DNA of 14,433 bases from Candidatus Latescibacterota bacterium (GTDB lineage: Bacteria > Latescibacterota > UBA2968 > UBA8231), in contig JAGWBY010000150.1 in assembly GCA_021295675.1 (NCBI GenBank), positions 3,967-18,399 of the forward strand, read 5' to 3'. Numbering within the stretch: the stretch's first letter is position 1; each line of letters begins with the position of its first letter. The translations under genes were made by a program, and so were the position numbers. This document shows positions 1-7,012 of the stretch, piece by piece. The notes beneath the pieces were generated by a model that saw nothing but the letters and a program-made list of their open reading frames with translations, did not search any database and was not told where the DNA came from.

Positions 1-585
1 CGCCGAGGTCACCACGACGGTGTGGACCCGTCCTTGCGGATCACTACCCACATGCGCTTTGAGACCAAAATGCCACGTAGGCCCCTTCTTGGTAGAACCC
101 ATCTGCGGATCCCGGGCTTGATCCCGGTTCTTGGTCGAAGTCGGGGCCGCCAGAATAGTGGCATCCACAATGGTGCCTTCGCGGAGGATCAAACCCCGTT
201 CCGACAAATACTGACCCGTGCGCTCAAACAACACTTCAGTCAACCGATGCCGCTCCAAAAAATGGCGAAATTTGCCGATCGTCGTCTCATCTGGAATGGC
301 ATCCAATGCCACCCCCGCAAAACGACGCATCGACGCTACGTCATACAGACTATCCTCCATCGCCGGGTCGGAAAGCCCATACCATTGTTGCATGAAGTAG
401 ATGCGCAACATCGTTTCCGCAGGAATCGGACGACGCCCGCGACCCGGCTTGGGATAATGCCGAAGAATCGGTTGCAGAAGGTCGTCCCACGGCAACACTT
501 CATTCATCTCGCAGAGAAAGCGCTCTTTGCGCGTTGTTTTCTTTTTACACGTGTAGGCTTCGTCGGAAAAACTGATTTGATGCAT
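1..585 (-). CDS. IS5-family transposase, N-terminal part (cut by window edge)
   Basis: This is a DDE transposase that would catalyse cut-and-paste movement of the IS. The start is the ATG at 585-583, preceded on the minus strand by a GGGAGA ribosome-binding site. The 195 residues seen begin MHQISFSDEAYTCKKKTTRK. They then show the IS5 N-terminal (DUF772-like) region with YPKPGRGRRPIPAETMLRIY and WYGLSDPAMEDSLYD at about 44-82, and DETTIGKFRHFLERH near 99-113. The segment GTIVDATILAAPTSTKN carries the first catalytic aspartate at about D141. The next conserved block (TSAN..D) is cut by the window edge, so the remaining D and E residues cannot be seen. The reading frame is open throughout. Full-length IS5 transposases have roughly 320-340 residues, so about 60 percent is present. 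Family assignment is from recognition of these motifs. Confidence 0.9.
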   Translation of the reverse strand, partial: MHQISFSDEAYTCKKKTTRKERFLCEMNEVLPWDDLLQPILRHYPKPGRGRRPIPAETMLRIYFMQQWYGLSDPAMEDSLYDVASMRRFAGVALDAIPDETTIGKFRHFLERHRLTEVLFERTGQYLSERGLILREGTIVDATILAAPTSTKNRDQARDPQMGSTKKGPTWHFGLKAHVGSDPQGRVHTVVVTSA

Positions 586-655
586 GGCGTCTCATCTCCC
601 GTTGTCTTAAATATAACATCTCAAAAAATGGCCAACAGACTTAATCAGAGGTTCC
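1..655 (-). mobile_element. Truncated IS5-family insertion sequence (one end present)
   Basis: This contains the N-terminal 195 codons of an IS5-type transposase plus about 70 bp of upstream DNA. It ends in a probable terminal inverted repeat: read on the minus strand from 655 inward it begins GGAACCTCTGATTAAGTCTG, which resembles IS5-family ends. The other end lies beyond base 1, so neither the second inverted repeat nor a target duplication can be checked. The outer boundary at 655 is therefore an estimate. Confidence 0.7.
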
Positions 656-830
656 TTTTCATTATTGGGAACTTTGTTGCATGAAAACTGGTCGGGCGGT
701 GTTAGCTTAGCTGTCATTGACTTTTTGTAGAAAGTTCATGCCCAATCCACTGAGGAACCTGTCTATTTTCAGCTAAGCCATACTAAAAAAGCAACCTTTC
801 ATGCAATAAAGCCATTATTGAGACGAAAAC
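656..830. repeat. Nested imperfect inverted-repeat element (MITE-like)
   Basis: The two ends are imperfect inverted repeats. CTTTGTTGCATGAAA at 672-686 is matched by TTTCATGCAATAAAG at 797-811 (one mismatch). GCTTAGCTG at 705-713 is matched perfectly by CAGCTAAGC at 770-778. Both arms have exactly 18 nt between the two blocks, so the arms are colinear over about 60 nt. There is no coding capacity. The TTTGTTGCATGAA-type end resembles ends of some IS4/IS5-type elements, which suggests a MITE or solo IS derivative. It directly abuts the IS5 end at 655. Confidence 0.5.
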
Positions 831-843
831 GATGAGCACCAAC

Positions 844-941
844 TCTCCGCCTACCTAAATAGATGAAAGCTCGTTAGGATTAGTCGAAAAGTAGCTCAAC
901 GCCTCCCGTTGTCCCTGAGTTTCTATAGCTTGGTCTTTTCC
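844..941 (-). repeat. Orphan copy of a 98-bp leader-like repeat
   Basis: This stretch is roughly 70 percent identical to 3244-3341, the sequence directly upstream of the small secreted protein gene starting at 3236. On the minus strand both copies run from GGAAAAGACCAAGC through a GGCGTTG block and TTTTCGAC to TTTCATCT and GGCGGAG. In the copy at 3244 this leads straight into a ribosome-binding site and ATG. Here the expected downstream gene is missing and the inverted-repeat element at 656-830 follows instead. A plus-strand reading of the same repeat gives membrane-helix-like residues, so it may alternatively be a coding remnant. Confidence 0.55.
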
Positions 942-1067
942 GGTATTCCTTGGCTAGGGATCGACATCTACGAAGAAAAGGCGAAGAATCTGTTGGTCGG
1001 GGACCAAGTGCGCGCCTTTTACGTGGCCGAGGATCGCCGAGCCGACGGCAGCGTGGTGCGGCCTTAG
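942..1067 (+). pseudogene. C-terminal fragment of an unidentified protein
   Basis: An open stretch without a start codon reads GIPWLGIDIYEEKAKNLLVG, then DQVRAFYVAEDRRADGSVVR and P, and stops at TAG (1065-1067). The acidic, mixed composition and third-position GC bias look like genuine protein. It begins as a hydrophobic stretch (SLVFSGIPWLG), which suggests the end of a membrane segment followed by a soluble tail. The upstream frame is broken, and 844-941 gives a similar hydrophobic string in a neighbouring frame. It ends 8 bp before the stop codon of the convergent FG-GAP gene. I do not recognise the family. Confidence 0.4.
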
Positions 1068-1075
1068 CGTCGAAG

Positions 1076-2716
1076 CTAACGGGCGATCAGCATCGTCACC
1101 CGATGCGGCTCAGCTCCCGGCGGCAGTCTCCGAGCCCCATGAGCATCTCGCAGCGTGAACGGGTGGTGCATGAGGATGTCCTGCTTGCCGTCCTTGTTGA
1201 GGTCCACCAGCCACGTGTATTCCTCGTCGTTGGGCACGGCGATCGCAACGTCTTGAGGCTGCTGAGAAAACAGGTCCGGCCCCGGCGTGCCGACAAAGAT
1301 GTCCATGATCCGAGGGTGATCCCCGAGGAGCAGGTCCGAAAGGCCGTCGCCGGTCACATCCCCGAGGAGCAAAGTCGTGTTGAACGCGCGCGGCCAACTC
1401 TTTTGCGTCTTGCGGCGTTCGTGCGTCGCCCCTCGCAACACGATGTCCAGAGGCACCCATCCCGGCTCCTTATGGCTAGGTACGCCATCTAACGCAATTC
1501 TGCGGGTGGCGTTGGGTTTGTCGCGGTAGCGGCCCCCTTCCACGCGATAGAACTCGAGATCCAGCCAGACGTCGTCGCCCATGAACCCTTTGAACCTCTT
1601 CCACAGGCTGCTTTCAAGGTATTCGACCTCAATGGTTGTGAACATCAATTCGACTTGGCCGTCGCGATCAAAGTCGTGCCGCTCCATCCCGAGTTGGACG
1701 CTGCCATCCGACTGGAACGTGGCTCCGACCTCCGGCGCAAACGCGGTGCCACCATCGGCTGTTGGCATGCCGAAATGCACATCGAAGGCAGAACGCTTGC
1801 TGGCAATGCTCCGGCCCTCCAGCGAGAAGGTCACTAGATCTGCAACCCCGTCGCCGTTTAGGTCGCTTAACGAGTGCAGCGCCTTCCCCGTCATGTCTCC
1901 AATAGCGAATGAGGAAAGATCATCAGAGTCGAATGCCACATCGGTAGTGAAGGTCTTGGCCTCCGGAGCAAACAGCCCACGCTCGTCCTGGAGATGAACC
2001 TCGAAGTGGTCCTCATTCCAGAACACTAAGTCGCGGCGACCATCTCGGTTGTAATCCACTTTGTGAATACGGCTCTGTGACCAAGGATCGTATCGATATC
2101 CGTCGGCTCCGTAGATTCTACTCGTATCGGTGGAAGGGCCGATCTTCACGGGATCGGCAAACGCGCCGTCGCTCCTCTGGACGAACACCCAAAAGCCATC
2201 GACATCCGGCACGACTAGGTCGTCGCGATTGTCGCCGTTCACGTCCCGTGTGACATCTACATGAGGGATTTCGTCGCGGCGAGGCGGATTGAAGTTGGAG
2301 GTAACCGCCACCAGTATCCGTTCCGTCGCCGATTCAGGATCGAACCAGTTCAAGCGACCCCTCTCGTACGCAATCAAGCAGTCGCGGCCTCCGATGTTGG
2401 CGACATCAACGAACAACACTTCGGGACGCAGCGTTGTGCCAAGTCGCGGCACCCAAGTGCTGTCGCCGAACGCGTAGATGCGCAAGCGGCGATCGCCATT
2501 CTCGTCGATGTTCACCACGGCAAGGTCCGCGACAGCACCACCAAAAAGGAACCCCGTCAAAACGGTCTGGCGTTCAGCCGCGCCGATGACAACCTCGTAC
2601 TGCTCGAAAAGGTCGCCAGTCGATTGCGCGGCGGCAGGCCTTACCCATCCCGCTAGAAATAGTCCAAAAACCAGTGTGGGAAACAGGCCCTGAAAAAGAG
2701 AGCTAAAAATAGGCAT
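1076..2716 (-). CDS. Secreted FG-GAP/VCBS repeat protein
   Basis: The product is 546 residues. The start is the ATG at 2716-2714 with a strong AGGAGGGG ribosome-binding site. A signal peptide is visible (hydrophobic core about 8-24, likely cleavage after RPAAA near residue 30). The mature protein carries repeated calcium-binding-type DxDxDG motifs typical of FG-GAP/VCBS beta-propeller blades: DVNGDNRDD at 158-166, DYNRDGRRD at 221-229, DLNGDGVAD at 285-293, DFDRDGQVE at 348-356, DVTGDGLSD at 453-461 and DLNKDGKQD at 505-513. A weaker motif lies near residue 70. About seven blades would fit a single integrin-alpha-like propeller. In this family such proteins are exported and bind ligands or surfaces; the ligand is unknown. 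The start lies inside the end of the upstream gene (14-bp overlap), implying translational coupling. No enzymatic domain is seen. Confidence 0.85.
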   Translation of the reverse strand: MPIFSSLFQGLFPTLVFGLFLAGWVRPAAAQSTGDLFEQYEVVIGAAERQTVLTGFLFGGAVADLAVVNIDENGDRRLRIYAFGDSTWVPRLGTTLRPEVLFVDVANIGGRDCLIAYERGRLNWFDPESATERILVAVTSNFNPPRRDEIPHVDVTRDVNGDNRDDLVVPDVDGFWVFVQRSDGAFADPVKIGPSTDTSRIYGADGYRYDPWSQSRIHKVDYNRDGRRDLVFWNEDHFEVHLQDERGLFAPEAKTFTTDVAFDSDDLSSFAIGDMTGKALHSLSDLNGDGVADLVTFSLEGRSIASKRSAFDVHFGMPTADGGTAFAPEVGATFQSDGSVQLGMERHDFDRDGQVELMFTTIEVEYLESSLWKRFKGFMGDDVWLDLEFYRVEGGRYRDKPNATRRIALDGVPSHKEPGWVPLDIVLRGATHERRKTQKSWPRAFNTTLLLGDVTGDGLSDLLLGDHPRIMDIFVGTPGPDLFSQQPQDVAIAVPNDEEYTWLVDLNKDGKQDILMHHPFTLRDAHGARRLPPGAEPHRVTMLIAR

Positions 2717-3236
2717 GTACGCCCCCTCCTATGTAAACGCCCGCAAGCCCCTGAGATTGAGACCCATCTTTTTCCCGGCCAAACCCTTGACCGATTCCCA
2801 CGTTCAAGCCGAGTGGAATCCCCCCAAGTGAAAACACAAGCTCGCCGCCAAAAGCGAGTCCAGCTCCTAGCGTCGTGGTGAGGCGATTCTGCTCTTCTTT
2901 ATACTGCCAGCCACCTTCTAAAGTGAAGTAAAGTCGGGATAGGTTCCACTTGCTTTGGTGCTCGAATATGGCATACGAAACGCCAGCACCTAACATGTGG
3001 TCACTATCCTGATCACTGAGAATAAAGCGTCCAACGGTTTGCAGATATACGGGTGCCAGCCCGGTATAGCGAAAACTAATTCCACCAAATTCGGGTGTAG
3101 ATCCCTGAAGTCCGATACCGAAATTTTTGCTGAGATCAGCTCGTGCAAACGTTGGGCCAGCGGCCAAGACAAGCGCCGCGAGTGCGATACCTGCGCCTCT
3201 TGAGGCGTCTCTGAGTACGCTTTGGTGGTTTCTCAT
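2703..3236 (-). CDS. Small secreted, beta-rich outer-membrane-like protein
   Basis: The product is 177 residues. I chose the ATG at 3236-3234 because it follows a strong GGAGGGG ribosome-binding site and opens directly into a signal peptide (MRNHQSVLRD, then a hydrophobic stretch GIALAALVLAAGPTFARA, cleavage near residue 33). A longer open frame reaches 3509 but runs through the leader repeat and the end of the CotH gene. The mature part is rich in Gly, aromatic and alternating residues (FGIGLQGSTPEFGGISFRY, LYFTLEGGWQYKEE, TTTLGAGLAFGGELVFSLGG) and ends GVYIGGGVHAYF with a C-terminal Phe. That pattern is typical of a small outer-membrane beta-barrel. I cannot assign a family. The stop overlaps the start of the FG-GAP gene, so the two are probably made together and may work together at the cell surface. 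Confidence 0.75.
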   Translation of the reverse strand: MRNHQSVLRDASRGAGIALAALVLAAGPTFARADLSKNFGIGLQGSTPEFGGISFRYTGLAPVYLQTVGRFILSDQDSDHMLGAGVSYAIFEHQSKWNLSRLYFTLEGGWQYKEEQNRLTTTLGAGLAFGGELVFSLGGIPLGLNVGIGQGFGREKDGSQSQGLAGVYIGGGVHAYF

Positions 3237-3243
3237 TGCATCC

Positions 3244-3341
3244 CCTCCGCCTGCTTGAATTAGATGAAAATCCGTTGGGATTTGTCGAAAAATAGCGCAA
3301 CGCCTTCGTTGTCTTCGGACTGCTGGCGCTTGGTCTTTTCC
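3244..3341 (-). promoter_or_regulatory. Leader repeat upstream of the 3236 gene
   Basis: This 98-bp sequence shares about 70 percent identity with 844-941. A weaker similarity occurs upstream of the CotH gene at about 5845-5895 (GTTGC.C.ATTTTT followed by TTTCATCT and then GAGGATGCA before the start codon). On the minus strand its 3' end carries the GGAGGGG ribosome-binding site used by the gene at 3236. It is probably a shared 5' untranslated or promoter region. I cannot define -35 and -10 boxes with confidence. On the plus strand the same bases can be read as NAFVVFGLLALGLF, an alternative coding explanation. Confidence 0.45.
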
Positions 3342-3397
3342 GACGTCGCTTACTTTAACACCGTCGCTGGGGATAAGTGTTACTCGTGCAGAATCGG

Positions 3398-5326
3398 CTA
3401 GCGGATCAAGGCCATCCGCCCCGCCGCAGTAAAATCTGTCCCACCGCTGAGTTGGTATAAATAGACGCCACTGGCAGCCGACCTCCCCTCGTCGTCGCGG
3501 CCGTTCCAAGAAGTGCGATAGTGGCCGGCCGTCAGCGTCTCGCCGCCGTACAGGGTGCGGACGCGGCGGCCAAGCACGTCGTACACCACGTCGAAGGCGA
3601 TGACCGTGCTGGCGTTGAATGGATTGGGCCAGTTGCCGTGTAACTGAAACGCCTCGGGCACTCTTGCGGTCTGCTCGACAATCGCCGTCGGGATCTCATT
3701 CGGAGCACCGGGCGTAGGGGTATCTACGGTCTGAAAGTCCCCCGTAATGTCCGGCATACGCGCCCAGCTCGTTCCCTCATCGGCCTGTCCCTTTTCCCAG
3801 TCGATCTGAGCGACCAAGGTGCCATCTACCGTCCAGATGCCCAGCTCTTCGTCGCGGCCGAGGGCAAAACCGGGCCACCCATCTTTATCCAACTCGACCT
3901 GTAAAAACTCACCCGCCTCAATGACCATGCCATCCGGAAAAGGAGTGCGCTTATCCTCGTCCGTCAGATCGTCGGCCATTACAAAATCCGCGAGATTTAT
4001 CGACTCATCCGAGGCATTATAGAGTTCAAACCAATCGAGGGGGTCACCTTGGGCGGCGACCTCGTTGATAACCAGTCCGATCGCTGCTCCAGCTTCTGCA
4101 TCGTCGTCTGCTACCGTATCCTCTCCCCCACCAAAGCTGAATAAGGTGCCATAAAACCGGCCCGAAATCTTCGCGCCCGATTCCGTGCTGGCCTCGCTAA
4201 ATTCAATCCCTCCCTTGGCGATCAGGTTGAATTGATTCGGGGGGCTATCAGGCGACGGTAACGACAAGCGGTAGCCACTGACTGCATTCATGTCGATGGC
4301 CAAATTGGTACCGCTCTCCACCCAGCCAATCGGCAGCGAAACGGTGAGAACGTCTATGGCAAAGTCTTTTCCAAGGCTGATAATGGATACAGACGCCCTG
4401 TTTTTGTTCGTGCGTCCGTCGTCCTCTTCAAAACCGGCTATAGCTCCCGCAAGACCAAAGCCCTGTTCTTTTCCCCCTAGCTGATAATTGTTGAACTCGA
4501 CCGTCCCTTCTCCCAGCGGATTCTCACTCTCACTCGATCCCCATGTCGTCTCAAAGAGCAGATCAAACGCGCCTATTTCCGGCCAGCAGATGTCGGCCGA
4601 GGCCAGCGGCCAAGGCCAAGCAGCCGGCTCTGGGTCGAGATCAGCCAAAATCGCCGCCCGTCGCCCGCGGATGAACTCGCGCACCCGGTCTGCGTCGCTA
4701 GCGGCATCCGCGCGCCTTTTAACCAGCGAGTGCTGCTGGACGACCTCCGCCATCTCGTCGGCGAAGCCGAGCAATTCTTCTTCGTTCCAGACCGTGTCGA
4801 GCAGTTGCTTGAGTCGAGCTACATAGGCGGCGCGCATCGCGTCGTCGCGGTATAAACGGTGGGCAATAGCCCCGTGCGCCGTTACTGAAGGCGGCGACAC
4901 AAAATCGTCGAAGGGACCATCAATCGAGGTAAAAACTTGATCTGCGCCCCAAGGGATGAACACAAAAGGCGCATCCGGCTCGCGATAGACGTAGAAGTTA
5001 TTGCGGTTGCCAGCATACCCATCCCAATGCCCGATGAGCACTTCCGTCGCCCAAAAGGTGAGGAAGCGGTCGATGTCGATGATGTCGGCGAGGGCTTCGA
5101 GGCCAGCCGGGGAAGGATCCTGCAGCGCGGCGACGACCGCGTCGATATCCGACCAGTCCGCTTCCTCCTCGTTGGTTTTCTTTTGCAAAGTACCGCGCCA
5201 CTTGGGGCGGAAGTCGCTGACGGTCCCCTCGTAGAGATTGCCGCTTGAATCGGAGAAATTGCGCTCCAAAAAGGCGGTTTTCATGCTCTCGACGTGGACG
5301 TACAAGCCCAGGTTTTCGCCGTTTAC
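3398..5326 (-). pseudogene. CotH kinase-like secreted protein, C-terminal part (lamin-tail and sorting domains)
   Basis: This is the larger part of a gene split by a frame change near 5326; the N-terminal part is at 5326-5838. From the break it reads VNGENLGLYVHVESM and ERNFSDSSGNLYEGTVSDF, then the conserved CotH block HWDGYAGNRNNFYVY followed by FVFIPWGADQVF. The last matches the family's N-W-D-G..NNFYLY...IPWDLD region with the aspartate kept. CotH-family proteins are atypical protein kinases, known best from spore coat CotH. A lamin-tail-like domain follows about 408-440 residues after the break (GLVINEVAAQGDPLDWFELY). The end is a FlgD/por-type domain (NWPNPFNAST, YDVLGRRVRTL, GVYLYQL) of the kind used as surface-sorting or anchoring tails. 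That domain looks about 9-10 residues short between AFDV and VYDVLG (near 3588). No start codon suits this part alone. Confidence 0.8.
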
Positions 5327-5838
5327 GGCGGCGCTGGCAGGCCGGCGTCAGCAAAGACGTGGTAGGCCATGCAAGTATTGAGCAGCGACGGGTCTTGCTG
5401 GGCATTGTTCAGGGTCAGGCGCTTCATCGCGTCGCCGAGGAGCTGACCGTCGATGAACTTGTCGAAGCGGACCTTGAGCGAGGGCTTCACCTTGCTCAGC
5501 GATCCGATAAACCCTTTCTTGCGGACGCCGACTTGGGTGTGGGTTTCGCCATCCACGGTTACAGTCGCCTCAAACCAAGAGAAGATACCATCCGCAGGGC
5601 TGTCGAGGCAGTCGGCACCGACGAGTATATCCGCAAGGGTCCGCGTCTGGCCGCGCAGACGGGCCCAATCCTCGGGGGCTATCTCAATGCTCACGTCGAG
5701 TACGCGGTCGAGGGCAAAGTAGGGGTCGCTGGGATGGGACGTGTCCGCAGCCAACTGGCCGAAGGCTGGGTGGACAGCCAAGAACAATGCCGCGATCGCT
5801 ATATGCGCGGTCCTGACTAAGCGCCGGTAATTTTTCAC
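5326..5838 (-). pseudogene. CotH kinase-like secreted protein, N-terminal part
   Basis: The start is probably GTG at 5838-5836 (reading VKNYRRLVRTAHIAIAALFL), because it follows AGAGGA and gives a clean signal peptide ending near HPAFG. An ATG further out at 5919 only adds a non-signal extension. The body shows CotH hallmarks: VLDVSIEIAPEDWARL, then GVRKKGFIGSLSKVKPSLKV, then LTLNNAQQDPSLLNTCMAYH and VFADAGLPAP. The frame then runs into TAA at 5325-5323. Family members normally continue with about eight residues leading to VNGE; that VNGENLGLY continuation is present in the next frame, only 2 nt after the last proline codon. A deletion of about 22 or 25 nt would explain the break. Upstream DNA resembles the leader of the 3236 gene. 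Confidence 0.75.
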
Positions 5839-6010
5839 TGCATCCTCTTCTTCTGTTTGAGATGAAAGTATTCTAAAAATCGTGCAACCATCATTTCTTG
5901 CTTTAATAGATTGTGTCACCTGTGCAGGATGAGTGCCAGAGCACGTTATCGTGGCCGACGACGCCTTGTAGCCATGAAATGAGCGAGCCGAACGAAAGCC
6001 GAAGGAGGCT

Positions 6011-6057
6011 ATTTACCTTGTAAACTGATGATCACACCATCAATTTACAAGGTAAAT
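6011..6057. repeat. Long AT-rich palindrome
   Basis: The left arm ATTTACCTTGTAAACTGATG (6011-6030) pairs with the right arm CATCAATTTACAAGGTAAAT (6038-6057), giving 19 of 20 matches around a 7-nt loop. There is no run of T after the stem on either strand, so a Rho-independent terminator is unlikely. It could be an operator, a REP-like unit or a target for a mobile element. It sits between the HEPN gene end and the CotH start, both on the minus strand. Confidence 0.6.
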
Positions 6058-6081
6058 GGCCCTAGAATCATAGTCGCCCCC

Positions 6082-6141
6082 GTAGAAGAGATTTTCCAAC
6101 TCCGCGACGAAGTGCTCGTCGTCCCGTACGATCCGCTGTAA
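6082..6141 (+). pseudogene. Possible short coding remnant
   Basis: Nineteen codons read VEEIFQLRDEVLVVPYDPL before TAA at 6139-6141. Composition and codon choice look protein-like, but the upstream frame closes quickly and I recognise no family. It abuts the DUF6784 remnant on the other strand. It may be chance. Confidence 0.2.
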
Positions 6142-6229
6142 ATCAGCCGTGCAGAATCGGATAGCCGTTGCTAGAAAAGGACACTTCTACGAGGAAGTAG
6201 CCGGAATTAGGCCGATGAAGAAGGGCGCG
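6142..6229 (-). pseudogene. 3'-end remnant of a third DUF6785/DUF6784 gene
   Basis: On the plus strand, TCAGCCGTGCAGAATCGGAT followed by AGCCGTTGC at 6142-6170 matches the 3' end of the intact gene at 7013 almost exactly. Similarity continues through GACGAGGAAG, TAGCC, AGGCC and ATGAA..AGGGCGCG to about 6229. Relative to the intact gene this copy lacks 21 nt between GAGGAAG and TAGCC, plus a few others. Only the last 30 or so codons (ending PILHG) are represented. The remnant overlaps the end of the HEPN gene. Confidence 0.65.
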
Positions 6230-6644
6230 ATGTGGGAGGAGCGGTCGATTGGTCAAAAAGCGTTGGCTCCAACTTCGTCAGGTAGGTGCGGCAATCCCGG
6301 CGAATGGCTTGGGCAATATCCAGTGAACGCCGACCTTGCGGCTCATCCACACCTTCGACCGTCTCAACTGGGTAGCGGCTGGCAACAGCAAACGTCGTCA
6401 GCCAGCGCAACGCCTCCCGTTGTTCTTGGATTTGGGGAATCCACTGGACGACCATGCTCAGCAGATGTTCTAGATCGTGGGTGCGAGGGACCGGCTGGGC
6501 ATAGAACACCAGAACGGCTTTGAGGTACTTTTCGGCCACCTGTTGACTGTGGAAACAGATCGTATCCCAAGGGATTTCTTGGGCCGCCAGATTATTCCTG
6601 ACGTTTAGCAGGTCATTTTCAGCCCGGCTGATCCACTGCCGCAC
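6207..6644 (-). CDS. HEPN-domain protein (partner of MNT)
   Basis: The product is 145 residues, starting at GTG 6644-6642, 6 bp after the MNT stop; the only SD-like string (GAGGGG) is rather far upstream. HEPN features are clear: the helix CFHSQQVAEKYLKAVLVFYA (30-49), then THDLEHLL (55-62), and ASRYP near 88-92. In HEPN/MNT pairs the HEPN protein is the toxin (often an RNase) or a nucleotide-binding partner, and the MNT is the antitoxin. I see no R-x4-6-H motif, so RNase activity is doubtful; it fits the PF05168-type HEPN rather than the classic HepT. The last residues (about RPSSSA, 140-145) and the stop are encoded by the DUF6784 remnant, so the natural C-terminus has probably been replaced. 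Confidence 0.85.
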   Translation of the reverse strand: MRQWISRAENDLLNVRNNLAAQEIPWDTICFHSQQVAEKYLKAVLVFYAQPVPRTHDLEHLLSMVVQWIPQIQEQREALRWLTTFAVASRYPVETVEGVDEPQGRRSLDIAQAIRRDCRTYLTKLEPTLFDQSTAPPTSRPSSSA

Positions 6645-6650
6645 TAGAAT

Positions 6651-6971
6651 TTAAGTCATCCCCTCGGCCAATATCTGGGACGCAAATGAAGACGGAGCTT
6701 CTTTCCAATAGTCCAGTTCGGGGGGGGTGTACACGACAATATCCAAGGGGCAATTGATGCCTTCAAGCAGACGGCGCATTTCAAGGGCTCGTTCCAACGG
6801 GGACAAATCCGTCTGCCAGACTACGAGTAAGTCCAAATCACTGTCCCATTGGCTATGACCCGTGGCATGGGAGCCGAATAGAACGATCCGCTCGAAGGGG
6901 TGTGCACGGACGAGGGTCTCTACGACGAGTTCGAGCGTTTGGTTGGTCTTTTTGGTTGTCTCTGTGGTCAT
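6651..6971 (-). CDS. MNT-type minimal nucleotidyltransferase (MntA-like antitoxin)
   Basis: The product is 106 residues, starting at ATG 6971-6969. The nucleotidyltransferase core is complete: RIVLFGSHATGHSQWDSDLDLLVVW at 28-52, read as GS (33-34), then SDLD with metal-binding D45 and D47. A third acidic residue lies in PLDIVVYTP at about D77. Members such as MntA of the MntA/HepT systems transfer AMP groups to the HEPN toxin and so silence it. The HEPN gene follows directly, on the same strand, 6 bp downstream. No ribosome-binding site is visible. A weak promoter-like pair (TTGGAT, 17 nt, TAGATT) ends only about 8 nt before the ATG, which would make a leaderless message, but this is tentative. 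The gene sits just past the end of the intact DUF6785/6784 gene. Confidence 0.88.
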   Translation of the reverse strand: MTTETTKKTNQTLELVVETLVRAHPFERIVLFGSHATGHSQWDSDLDLLVVWQTDLSPLERALEMRRLLEGINCPLDIVVYTPPELDYWKEAPSSFASQILAEGMT

Positions 6972-7012
6972 AGTGTAGAATCTAAAGAATCAACCCATTA
7001 AATCCAAAATTC

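Noticed and set aside
22..684. 220-residue open frame on the plus strand
   Set aside because: It is antisense to the IS5 transposase and has no family resemblance.
3386..3398. The 13-mer CGTGCAGAATCGG just past the CotH stop is also found at 6148 and in the DUF6784 gene end at 7018
   Set aside because: The second and third copies belong to a longer homologous stretch, but at 3386 the similarity does not extend. One chance 13-mer match is expected in a window this size.
3237..3509. N-terminal extension of the small secreted protein to 3509
   Set aside because: It would bury the signal peptide, run through the leader repeat and overlap the CotH gene. The ATG at 3236 has a strong ribosome-binding site.
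6011..6057. Rho-independent terminator for the minus-strand HEPN transcript
   Set aside because: There is a strong stem but no T-tract on either side, and the stem is AT-rich.
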